A stretch of 6,394 nt of DNA, taken from contig JAJPZP010000169.1 in NCBI GenBank assembly GCA_021204285.1, positions 1 to 6,394 of the forward strand, given 5' to 3'. This DNA is from Lachnospiraceae bacterium (GTDB lineage Bacteria > Bacillota > Clostridia > Lachnospirales > Lachnospiraceae). The position numbers and the translations under genes were made by a program. The notes below the pieces were generated by a model. That model was not told the origin of the DNA, made no database searches, and worked only from the letters and a program-made list of their open reading frames with translations. Below are positions 1 to 6,208 of the stretch, one piece after another (the first letter of the stretch is position 1; every line of letters begins with the position of its first letter).

Positions 1-53
1 TGGAGATTCTGTGGGAAATGCAGTGAAAGATTCGTGAAGATTTGTCAAAAGAG

Positions 54-82
54 TTGCTTTGAGGAAAAAAAAAGATTATAAT
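54..82 (+). promoter_or_regulatory. Sigma-A promoter of the lipoprotein-pncB operon
   Basis: A -35 box TTGCTT (54-59) and a perfect -10 box TATAAT (77-82) are separated by exactly 17 bases that include an A-rich run. Transcription would start near base 89, giving a leader of about 20 bases before the ATG at 111. The gene has an ideal AGGAGG at 98-103. The match is read directly from the sequence; activity is inferred. Confidence 0.75.
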
Positions 83-110
83 CATATAGATTTTAACAGG
101 AGGAAATAAG

Positions 111-1148
111 ATGAAGAAGAAAGCAGCGTGTTTTATTGCGCTTTTGCTGACAGCGTCGGTGATGCTCGGCGGGTGCTCGGGCCAGGCGATCGATTATACC
201 GCGGAGGCGGCCAGCGTTGACGGAGTATCCATCCCGCTTGGCGAACTCAATTTTTATCTGCGTTACCAGCAGGTGGAGATGCAGTCCCTGTATGGCGCCT
301 ACTTTGGTGAAGATTTTATGAACCAGGATCTGATGGGGACAGGCTCTGTCTACGGGGAGACGATTCGTGATTCCGTTCTGGAGATGTTGGAAGAGTTTTA
401 CGTGATTGAGGCGCATGTGGACGAGCTGGGTGTCTCGCTGGATGAGGATGATGAGAGCGCGATCGCGGAGACAGTGGAGACATTTCTTTCCGCCAATGAC
501 AGCGACACTCTGTCACTGCTGTCTGCGGATGAGGCGACGGTGACGCATGTGCTTGAACTGCTCCGGCTTCAGGTAAAGGCGTACAATTACCTCGCGACGA
601 CGATTGACACGGAAGTGGACGAGGAAGAAGCGGCGCAGAAGCGTATTACTTATGTGAGCTATTCTACTGCGGGAACGACCGATGACGATGGAAATACGGT
701 GGATCTGACCGATGAGGAGCTTGGAGAGATCCGCGCGGAACTGGAGGAGATCCGGGATGAAGCCCAGGAGAGCGGTGACCTCAGTACAGTGGCGGAGGAT
801 CATGAGCTGAGTGCCGTTACGACGACCTACGGCTCGAGCGATGAGACGCTGGATGAGGATCTGAAGGCCGCGGCGGATGCGCTCTCTGACGGCGAGTTTG
901 CCGATATCGTGGAAGGCGACGGATATTATTATCTTGTCTATATGGAGAGCACCTACGACGAGGACGCGACACAGACAGAGATCGAGAGCATTCTTGAGGA
1001 GCGTGAGCAGGCGGCCTATGACGACTGGCTTGACGCACTGCTGGAGGAAGCGGAGATCGTGGTGAACGACAGTGTCGTGGATCAGCTCAGCTTCGAGCGG
1101 ATCTTCACTGTGAAGACGGAGGAAACAGAGGAAGAGTCCGAAGAGTAA
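111..1148 (+). CDS. PrsA/parvulin-like extracytoplasmic foldase lipoprotein
   Basis: This encodes a 345-residue secreted lipoprotein, probably a foldase or chaperone on the outer face of the membrane. The N terminus has a KKK charged segment, a hydrophobic stretch (about 8-19) and a lipobox LGGC, so Cys22 should be lipidated. Residues about 35-170 resemble the helical SurA/PrsA N-terminal chaperone region, starting with a 'VDGVSIPLGELNFYLRY' pattern. Residues about 175-290 resemble a degenerate PPIC (parvulin) domain: a YVSYST strand, a helical linker, a TTYGS turn, then DGYYYLVYMES. The histidines expected in active parvulins at the first and last strands are absent, so isomerase activity is doubtful. 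The mature protein is extremely acidic, with about 88 Asp/Glu against about 12 Lys/Arg by hand count, and ends in an Glu-rich tail. AGGAGG lies 7 bases before the ATG. It appears to form an operon with pncB. The family call rests on motif memory, not a search. Confidence 0.75.
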   Translation: MKKKAACFIALLLTASVMLGGCSGQAIDYTAEAASVDGVSIPLGELNFYLRYQQVEMQSLYGAYFGEDFMNQDLMGTGSVYGETIRDSVLEMLEEFYVIEAHVDELGVSLDEDDESAIAETVETFLSANDSDTLSLLSADEATVTHVLELLRLQVKAYNYLATTIDTEVDEEEAAQKRITYVSYSTAGTTDDDGNTVDLTDEELGEIRAELEEIRDEAQESGDLSTVAEDHELSAVTTTYGSSDETLDEDLKAAADALSDGEFADIVEGDGYYYLVYMESTYDEDATQTEIESILEEREQAAYDDWLDALLEEAEIVVNDSVVDQLSFERIFTVKTEETEEESEE

Positions 1149-1172
1149 CGGACAGAAGGGAGCTTCTTAAAA

Positions 1173-2633
1173 ATGAGCGTGACACAGAATCTGACACTGA
1201 TGACGGATCTGTACGAGTTGACGATGATGCAGGGATATTTCAAGAATCCCGTGCAGGAGACGGCAATCTTTGACGCGTTTTACCGCACGAATCCCTGCGG
1301 GAACGGCTATGCGATTGCTGCGGGACTCGATCAGGTGATTGACTACATCAAAAACCTGCACTTTTCCCCGGAGGACATCGAATACCTGCGCAGCCTTTCC
1401 ATTTTTGATGAGGATTTTCTGGATTATCTCGGAAAATTCCGCTTCAGCGGTGATATTTATGCGATACCGGAAGGGACGGTCGTATTCCCGAGGGAACCGC
1501 TGATCAAGGTGATTGCGCCGATCATGGAGGCGCAGCTCGTAGAGACGGCGATCCTGACGATCATCAATCACCAGAGCCTGATTGCGACGAAGGCGGCCAG
1601 AGTCGTGAACGCGGCCAGGGGCGACGGAATCATGGAGTTCGGGCTTCGCCGCGCGCAGGGACCGGATGCCGGCGTTTACGGGGCGCGGGCAGCGATGATC
1701 GGCGGCTGTATCGGCACGTCGAACGTACTGACCGGACAGCTTTTTGATGTGCCGGTGCTGGGCACGCACGCGCACAGCTGGATCATGAGTTTCCCGGACG
1801 AGTACACCGCTTTTAAGACTTACGCGGAACTTTATCCGAATGCCTGCACGCTGCTGGTGGATACCTATGACACGCTGAAATCCGGCGTGCCGAACGCGAT
1901 CCGCGTATTCAAGGAGATGCGCCGCGCGAAAAAGCTGAACGGGCGTTACGGCATCCGTATCGACAGCGGCGACCTGGCTTATCTTTCCAAGGAAGCCCGC
2001 AAGATGCTGGATGCGGCGGGCTTCCACAATGCGATTATCTCGGCGTCGAGCGACCTCGATGAGTATCTGATTGACAGCCTGAAGACGCAGGGTGCAAAGA
2101 TTACATCCTGGGGCGTCGGAACGAACCTGATCACCTCGAAGGACTGTCCGGCTTTCGGCGGCGTCTACAAGCTCGCGGCCGTAAAGGAAGGAGACGGGGA
2201 GTTTATTCCGAAGATCAAGCTCTCGGAGAACAGTGAGAAGATCACAAATCCCGGAAATAAGACCGTTTATCGTATTTACGAAAAGAATAATGGAAAGCTG
2301 AAGGCTGATGTGATCAGTCTGGTGGACGATGTGTTCGATGAGTCAAAGGATCTGACGATCTTTGACCCGAAGGAGACCTGGAAGAAGACGAAGCTGAAGG
2401 GTGGCAGTTATACGCTGCGTGAACTCATGGTTAAGGTTTTTGACCAGGGTGAATGCGTCTATGATTCCCCGTCCGTCATGGACATCCGGGAATACTGTAT
2501 CGGTGAGCAGAATACGCTCTGGGACGAGACGAAGCGTCTTGTGAACCCGCATAAGGTCTATGTAGATCTCTCGGACCGCCTGTTTGAAATGAAACGAAGC
2601 CTGCTCAATCAGATGGGCGTGAAGGCAGAATAG
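1173..2633 (+). CDS. pncB: Nicotinate phosphoribosyltransferase
   Basis: This cytoplasmic enzyme makes nicotinate mononucleotide from nicotinate and PRPP, with ATP hydrolysis, in the Preiss-Handler NAD salvage pathway. At 486 residues it has the usual length of the Firmicute form. Recognisable family motifs in order are LMTDLYELTMMQGY (9-22), EFGLRRAQG (155-163), GTHAHSW (197-203), RIDSGDL (262-268), GVGTNLITS (314-322) and NPGNKTVYR (359-367). The His in the GTHAHSW region corresponds to the histidine phosphorylated by ATP in studied homologues. The ATG follows an AAGGGAG-type ribosome binding site ending about 10 bases upstream. It sits 24 bases after the lipoprotein gene with no promoter visible between them, so co-transcription from the base-54 promoter is likely. 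A strong terminator begins 6 bases after its TAG stop. No truncation or missing motif was seen. Confidence 0.96.
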   Translation: MSVTQNLTLMTDLYELTMMQGYFKNPVQETAIFDAFYRTNPCGNGYAIAAGLDQVIDYIKNLHFSPEDIEYLRSLSIFDEDFLDYLGKFRFSGDIYAIPEGTVVFPREPLIKVIAPIMEAQLVETAILTIINHQSLIATKAARVVNAARGDGIMEFGLRRAQGPDAGVYGARAAMIGGCIGTSNVLTGQLFDVPVLGTHAHSWIMSFPDEYTAFKTYAELYPNACTLLVDTYDTLKSGVPNAIRVFKEMRRAKKLNGRYGIRIDSGDLAYLSKEARKMLDAAGFHNAIISASSDLDEYLIDSLKTQGAKITSWGVGTNLITSKDCPAFGGVYKLAAVKEGDGEFIPKIKLSENSEKITNPGNKTVYRIYEKNNGKLKADVISLVDDVFDESKDLTIFDPKETWKKTKLKGGSYTLRELMVKVFDQGECVYDSPSVMDIREYCIGEQNTLWDETKRLVNPHKVYVDLSDRLFEMKRSLLNQMGVKAE

Positions 2634-2639
2634 CAAAGG

Positions 2640-2667
2640 ATAGCACCCGCAGGGGTGCTATTTTTTT
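2640..2667 (+). terminator. Intrinsic terminator after pncB
   Basis: ATAGCACCC (2640-2648) pairs with GGGTGCTAT (2653-2661) in a perfect 9-bp stem with a GCAG tetraloop, and seven T residues (2661-2667) follow. It begins 6 bases past the pncB stop and should end the lipoprotein-pncB transcript. Confidence 0.93.
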
Positions 2668-2696
2668 GCTCCCTCACATAAGATAGAGAGGATATG

Positions 2697-2719
2697 AGGC
2701 AGCTGCGAGGCGGTTGCCT
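2697..2719 (+). promoter_or_regulatory. Small leader hairpin upstream of the CotS-like gene
   Basis: AGGCAGCTG (2697-2705) can pair with CGGTTGCCT (2711-2719) around the loop CGAGG, giving nine pairs of which two are G-U. No T-run follows, so it is not a terminator. It ends 11 bases before the ribosome binding site of the CotS-like gene, and could stabilise the message or modulate translation if the transcript starts upstream. The pairing is visible; any role is speculative. Confidence 0.3.
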
Positions 2720-2730
2720 GCAAAGTGACT

Positions 2731-2745
2731 GAGGTGGGGGAGTCT
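2731..2745 (+). promoter_or_regulatory. Ribosome binding site that decides the CotS-like start
   Basis: GAGGTG (2731-2736) is a good match to the anti-Shine-Dalgarno sequence and lies 9 bases before the ATG at 2746. The longer in-frame alternative, a GTG at 2725, has no comparable purine-rich site at the right distance and would place this Shine-Dalgarno inside the coding region. The ATG is therefore preferred. Confidence 0.75.
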
Positions 2746-3747
2746 ATGGACGAGAGAGATCTGCAGGTATTGGAACAGTATCCGTTTGCGGTGAATGACT
2801 TAAGACGTGTCCGGGGAGCATATCTTCTGGACACTGACACGGGGTTGAAGCTGCTGCGCGAGTGTCCCCTGAGCGTGAAGCGTCTCGCACTGGAGCAGAG
2901 CTTACTGACGCATCTGCGCAGGCAGGGCTTTTCTGCAGATTTGCTGGTTCCGGACAGGGAGGGAAATCTGGTCAGTGTTTACCGCGAGCGTTTCCCCTAT
3001 ATGGTGAAGGAACAGCCGGATGGAAGAGAGTGCGATACGAAGAACGAAAGCGAGATCCTGCGGGCAGTCTCGCTGCTGGCTGAGCTGCATCTCGCCCTGC
3101 GCTGCCCGGAGTTCGCCGGTGCAGAGGGTTTAAAATTCTGCGGGCGGGATACGCGGAAGGAGATGCAGCGGCACAACCGGGAGCTGCGGAAGATCTATAC
3201 TTTCATGAAAAAGAAGAACCGGAAAAATGAGTTTGAGTCGGCCTGCCTCTCCTGCTTCCCGGAAGTGATAGCGGAAGCCGAACGCTCGGAACGGCAGCTG
3301 CAGACCTCTGCCTATAAGAGTCTGCGGGAGCAGGCGCTTGCGGAAGGGCATTTCTGTCACGGCGAGTATATTCACCATAACATTCTCATGAACGGTGGGA
3401 AAATGACGGTCGTGAATTTTGAAAAGTTCTCGCTTGATGTGCAGATCAATGACCTGAGCCTCTTTATGATAAAAATTCTTGAGAAACAGGACTACGATTC
3501 GCGGCTCGGAAAACGGATGCTGGAGGCTTACGGGAGGAAGAAGCCGCTTTCGGCGGCGGAGCGTGCGTACTTAAGCGTCTGTCTGGGCTATCCGGAGAAA
3601 TTCCGTAAGCTTGTGAATTACTATTACAACACAAATAAGGCGTGGATACCGGGAAAACATATGGAGAAGCTGGAAAAATTCCTGTCACAACGGGAAAAAA
3701 GGATTTCTTTTTCTGAGGAAATAGGCTATACTGAACTTAACATTTAG
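2746..3747 (+). CDS. CotS-family spore coat protein with a kinase-like fold
   Basis: This 333-residue protein resembles the CotS/YsxE spore coat family, which shares the fold of aminoglycoside and choline phosphotransferases. The N-lobe has 'LLDTDTGLKLL' with the candidate Lys35. A GREC-D motif (93-97) typical of CotS proteins precedes a helix with a 'LLAELH' pattern (110-115). The catalytic-loop equivalent is HGEYIHHN (205-212), and the metal-binding-loop equivalent is VNFE (223-226), followed by a conserved Asp-Leu (236-237). Compared with active kinases (HGD..N and DFD/DFE), the usual catalytic Asp is Glu and the metal-binding Asp is Asn, so it may be a structural pseudokinase. A lysine/arginine-rich segment spans about 155-161. 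The gene stands after the pncB terminator, and pgcA begins 23 bases downstream. An assembly role in the spore coat is inferred from the family; no substrate can be named. Confidence 0.82.
   Translation: MDERDLQVLEQYPFAVNDLRRVRGAYLLDTDTGLKLLRECPLSVKRLALEQSLLTHLRRQGFSADLLVPDREGNLVSVYRERFPYMVKEQPDGRECDTKNESEILRAVSLLAELHLALRCPEFAGAEGLKFCGRDTRKEMQRHNRELRKIYTFMKKKNRKNEFESACLSCFPEVIAEAERSERQLQTSAYKSLREQALAEGHFCHGEYIHHNILMNGGKMTVVNFEKFSLDVQINDLSLFMIKILEKQDYDSRLGKRMLEAYGRKKPLSAAERAYLSVCLGYPEKFRKLVNYYYNTNKAWIPGKHMEKLEKFLSQREKRISFSEEIGYTELNI
3704..3732 (+). promoter_or_regulatory. Possible weak sigma-A promoter for pgcA inside the end of the CotS-like gene
   Basis: A good -10 box TATACT (3727-3732) lies 17 bases after a poor -35 box TTTCTT (3704-3709), within the last codons of the preceding gene. 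It would start transcription near 3739 and give a leader of about 30 bases. A separate promoter makes sense if the coat gene is expressed only during sporulation while the mutase is needed during growth. The poor -35 keeps confidence low. Confidence 0.35.
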
Positions 3748-3770
3748 TTATACGGAGGTAGGAAAATATT

Positions 3771-5504
3771 ATGGGCTACAGGGAGATTTACGACGAGTGG
3801 CTGGCGAATACTTATTTTGATGAGGATACGAAGGCGGAGCTGCGTTCGATCGCGGACGATGAGAACGAGATCAAGGAGCGTTTCTACAAGGATCTGGAGT
3901 TCGGTACGGCGGGGCTGCGCGGCATCATCGGCGCGGGTATCAATCGCATGAACATCTATGTGGTGCGCCGGGCGACGCAGGGGCTTGCGAATTACATCCT
4001 GAAACAGGGGAAAGAGAATGCGAGCGTAGTGATTGCATATGATTCCCGCCACATGTCGCCGGAGTTTTCAGAGGAGGCGGCGCTGACGCTGGCGGCGAAC
4101 GGCATCAAGGCGTATCGGTTCGAGTCGCTGCGCCCGACGCCGGAGCTGTCTTTCGCAGTGCGTGAGCTTGGCTGTATCGCGGGTCTCAATATCACGGCGA
4201 GCCACAATCCGCCGGAATACAATGGCTATAAAGTCTACTGGGAGGACGGCGCGCAGTTCACGCCGCCGCATGACAAGGGCGTGACGGCGGAGGTGCTGGC
4301 GATCACCGATCTGTCGACCGTGAAGACGATGAGCCACGAGGACGCGGTCGCTGCGGGCCTTTACGAGACGATTGGCAAGGAGATCGACGACAAATTCATC
4401 GGCCATGTCAAGGCGCAGGTTGTAAATCAGGATGCGATTGATAAGATGCAGAAGGATATCCGCATTGTCTATACGCCGCTGCATGGCACGGGAAATATCC
4501 CGGCGAGGCGCGCTCTTAAGGAGCTTGGCTTTGAGAATGTCTATGTTGTGCCGGAGCAGGAGCTCCCGGACGGCGATTTCCCGACGGTCAGCTATCCGAA
4601 TCCGGAAGCGGCGGAAGCCTTTGCGCTGGGACTTGCGCAGGCGAAGAAGATCGACGCGGATCTTGTGCTCGCGACGGACCCGGATGCGGACAGACTTGGC
4701 GTCTATGTGAAGGATACAAAGTCCGGTGAATACATACCGCTGACCGGCAATATGTCCGGTTCTCTGCTCTGTGACTACGTGCTGAGTCAGAAGCAGGCGG
4801 CGGGTAAGATCCCGGCGGATGGCCAGGTTGTCAAGTCGATCGTTTCCACGAACCTGATCGATGCGGTGGCGGCAAATTATGGCTGCGAGCTGGTGGAGGT
4901 TCTGACCGGCTTTAAGTTCATCGGACAGCAAATTCTGAAAAATGAGCAGACGGGAAAGGGAACCTATCTGTTTGGCATGGAGGAGTCCTATGGCTGCCTG
5001 ATCGGCACCTATGCGCGCGACAAGGACGCGATCTCCGCGACTGTCGCCCTCTGCGAGGCTGCCTGCTATTACAAACAGAAGGGCATGACGCTCTGGGATG
5101 CGATGCTCGCGATGTACGAGAAATATGGTTATTATAAGGATTTCGTGAAGTCGATCGAGCTGAAGGGCATCGAGGGCCTTGCGAAGATTCAGGAGATCCT
5201 CGAGACGCTCCGGAACAATACGCCGGAAGTCGTTGGGGGATATAAGGTACTCTCCGCGCGCGACTACAAGCTGGATACAATCAAGGATATGGCGACCGGA
5301 GAGGTACGTCCGACCGGGCTTCCGCAGTCGAACGTGCTCTATTATGACCTGGAGGACGGTGCGTGGCTCTGCGTGAGGCCTTCCGGTACGGAGCCGAAGG
5401 TGAAGTTCTACTGCGGCGTGAAGGGCAGCTCCCTTGCGGACGCTGACGAGAAGAGCGCAGCGCTCGGGGACGCGGTTCTGGCCATGATACAGCCGATGTT
5501 GTAG
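3771..5504 (+). CDS. pgcA: Alpha-D-phosphohexomutase (phosphoglucomutase/phosphomannomutase, PgcA type)
   Basis: This cytoplasmic enzyme interconverts hexose 1-phosphates and 6-phosphates (glucose, possibly mannose) through a phosphoserine, feeding UDP-glucose and other envelope precursors. At 577 residues it is close to Bacillus PgcA in length. All four active-site elements are present: FGTAGLRG (44-51), the phosphoserine loop TASHNPP (142-148, Ser144), the metal loop DPDADRLG (303-310, Asp303/305/307), and the sugar and phosphate loops GFKFIG (380-385), GMEESYG (402-408) and RPSGTEPK (536-543). The sugar-binding loop reads GMEESYG, where many paralogues read G-[FW]-E-E-S. The ATG at 3771 follows GGAGG (3754-3758) at a slightly long spacing of 12. 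The gene lies 23 bases after the CotS-like gene and may be co-transcribed with it. Substrate choice between glucose and mannose cannot be settled from sequence alone. Confidence 0.95.
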   Translation: MGYREIYDEWLANTYFDEDTKAELRSIADDENEIKERFYKDLEFGTAGLRGIIGAGINRMNIYVVRRATQGLANYILKQGKENASVVIAYDSRHMSPEFSEEAALTLAANGIKAYRFESLRPTPELSFAVRELGCIAGLNITASHNPPEYNGYKVYWEDGAQFTPPHDKGVTAEVLAITDLSTVKTMSHEDAVAAGLYETIGKEIDDKFIGHVKAQVVNQDAIDKMQKDIRIVYTPLHGTGNIPARRALKELGFENVYVVPEQELPDGDFPTVSYPNPEAAEAFALGLAQAKKIDADLVLATDPDADRLGVYVKDTKSGEYIPLTGNMSGSLLCDYVLSQKQAAGKIPADGQVVKSIVSTNLIDAVAANYGCELVEVLTGFKFIGQQILKNEQTGKGTYLFGMEESYGCLIGTYARDKDAISATVALCEAACYYKQKGMTLWDAMLAMYEKYGYYKDFVKSIELKGIEGLAKIQEILETLRNNTPEVVGGYKVLSARDYKLDTIKDMATGEVRPTGLPQSNVLYYDLEDGAWLCVRPSGTEPKVKFYCGVKGSSLADADEKSAALGDAVLAMIQPML

Positions 5505-5505
5505 G

Positions 5506-5538
5506 AAGTCCGGAAAAGGCCTGAAAACAGGGACTTTT
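5506..5538 (+). terminator. Possible weak terminator after pgcA
   Basis: Two alternative foldings are visible just past the pgcA stop. In one, AAAAG (5514-5518) and CCTG (5520-5523) pair with CAGG (5528-5531) and CTTTT (5534-5538) around an AAAA loop. In the other, AAGTCC (5506-5511) pairs with GGACTT (5531-5536). The T-run is only four bases, so termination is probably partial. The hup promoter begins 4 bases later. Confidence 0.45.
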
Positions 5539-5541
5539 GGC

Positions 5542-5570
5542 TTGACAAACAGCAGGAAAGCGAGTATAAC
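5542..5570 (+). promoter_or_regulatory. Strong sigma-A promoter of the hup operon
   Basis: A perfect -35 box TTGACA (5542-5547) and the -10 box TATAAC (5565-5570, one mismatch) are separated by the ideal 17 bases. The start would lie near 5577, giving a leader of about 45 bases. This is the best promoter in the window, as expected for an abundant nucleoid protein, and would also serve rqcP. Confidence 0.88.
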
Positions 5571-5622
5571 TGGGATATGCAGTATTTAAATCATTGAAAA
5601 AGCCGAGGAGGAAATAAAAATC

Positions 5623-5895
5623 ATGAATAAGGCAGAATTGATTGCAGCAGTTGCGCAGAGCGCTGAGTTATCCAAGAAAGATGCTGAGAAGGCGGTAAAG
5701 GCAGTTATCGATGTGATCACCGAAGAGCTTAAGCAGGGCGGCAAGGTACAGGTCGTTGGATTCGGTACCTTTGAGGTGGCTGAGAGGGCTGCGAGAGAGG
5801 GAAGAAATCCGCACACGGGCGAGCCGATGCCGATCGCGGCATCCAAGGCTCCGAAGTTCAAAGCCGGAAAGGCCTTAAAGGATGCCCTGAACTAA
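5623..5895 (+). CDS. hup: HU-family DNA-binding protein
   Basis: HU is an abundant, dimeric, sequence-tolerant nucleoid protein that bends and compacts DNA. The product has the canonical length of 90 residues. It starts with MNKAELI, and residues about 3-38 form the two helices of the dimer body. The family signature [18 protein letters not shown] (46-63) includes Pro63 at the tip of the DNA-embracing arm, the intercalating residue in known structures. The C terminus is the usual [11 protein letters not shown] pattern. GAGGAGG (5605-5611) lies 11 bases before the ATG, and a near-consensus promoter is upstream. The gene leads the cluster hup-rqcP-yabP; rqcP begins 16 bases after its stop. Nothing unusual was seen in the protein. 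Confidence 0.98.
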   Translation: MNKAELIAAVAQSAELSKKDAEKAVKAVIDVITEELKQGGKVQVVGFGTFEVAERAAREGRNPHTGEPMPIAASKAPKFKAGKALKDALN

Positions 5896-5911
5896 AGAAA
5901 AGGGAGCATTT

Positions 5912-6151
5912 ATGAGGCTTGACTAGGTTCTGAAGGTCTCCCGCCTGATCAAGAGGCGGACCGTCGCAAATGAAGCCTGCGACGCGGGACGCGTTCTGGT
6001 GAATGGAAAAGTGGCGAAGGCATCCCTGAATGTGAAGGAAGGCGATGTGATCGAGATCCATTTCGGCACACGGACTGTGAAAGCAGAAGTGCTGGATGTA
6101 CAGGAAACCGTCAGAAAAGAGGAAGCAAAAGAGCTCTATCGCTTTTTATAA
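5912..6151 (+). pseudogene. rqcP: S4-domain ribosome quality-control factor RqcP (YabO), interrupted by an in-frame TAG at codon 5
   Basis: Read through the TAG at 5924-5926, this frame gives a 79-residue protein: MRLD, stop, then VLKVSRLIKRRTVANEAC and onward to FL. It closely matches the RqcP/YabO family (also called Hsp15-like S4 proteins), in which Bacillus RqcP begins MRLDKFLKVSRLIKRR. RqcP binds the 50S-peptidyl-tRNA complex and works with RqcH in alanine tailing of stalled nascent chains. Arg15-Arg16 and the S4 core (about 1-60, including DAGRVLVNGKVAKAS) are intact. The fifth codon is normally Lys, and one base change from AAG (or CAG) gives TAG. AGGGAG (5901-5906) lies 5 bases before the ATG. 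The next in-frame ATG/GTG/TTG is the GTG of codon 30, which would lose half the S4 domain. It may be a recent nonsense allele, a sequence error or a recoded gene; a pseudogene label is the cautious choice. TAG also ends pncB, the CotS-like gene and pgcA, so it is a normal stop here. Confidence 0.85.
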
Positions 6152-6160
6152 GGCATAAGA

Positions 6161-6208
6161 AGAAGGACCTCCCCATATATTTTAAGAGAATATACGGGAG
6201 GTCTTTTT
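6161..6208 (+). terminator. Hairpin with U-run overlapping the yabP ribosome binding site
   Basis: GACCTCCC (6166-6173) pairs perfectly with GGGAGGTC (6196-6203). The stem extends outward through AAG pairing with the T-run, and inward as TATAT (6176-6180) with ATATA (6190-6194) after a small internal loop. Five T residues (6204-6208) follow. The form is that of an intrinsic terminator for the hup-rqcP transcript. The 3' arm contains GGGAGG, the yabP Shine-Dalgarno, so the same fold would also mask yabP translation. Confidence 0.75.

Noticed and set aside
1..53. C-terminal end of an upstream gene in the first bases
   Set aside because: The three forward frames stop at different places and none of the short peptides is recognisable, so no partial gene can be supported.
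1167..2027. Long minus-strand open frame (286 codons) opposite pncB
   Set aside because: It lies wholly opposite a clearly identified enzyme, its arginine/histidine-rich product matches nothing recognisable, and such frames arise from the codon bias of the sense gene.
2725..2745. GTG start at 2725 for the CotS-like gene
   Set aside because: The ATG at 2746 has a GAGGTG site at ideal spacing, while the GTG start would put that site inside the coding region and adds seven residues of no family character.
4068..4931. Long minus-strand open frame (287 codons) opposite pgcA
   Set aside because: It is an antisense shadow with an Arg/Leu-rich low-information product and no plausible ribosome binding site or family resemblance.
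5924..5926. TAG in rqcP as a pyrrolysine codon
   Set aside because: Pyrrolysine is a lysine analogue at a normally lysine position, which is tempting. But pncB, the CotS-like gene and pgcA all end in TAG, no PYLIS-type element is evident, and the known Pyl-containing proteins are of other families.
6174..6200. Sigma-E promoter for yabP inside the ATATAT-rich hairpin
   Set aside because: There is no CATACAnT-type -10 at a proper distance from an ATATT-like -35, and the AT-rich symmetry is better explained by the hairpin stem.
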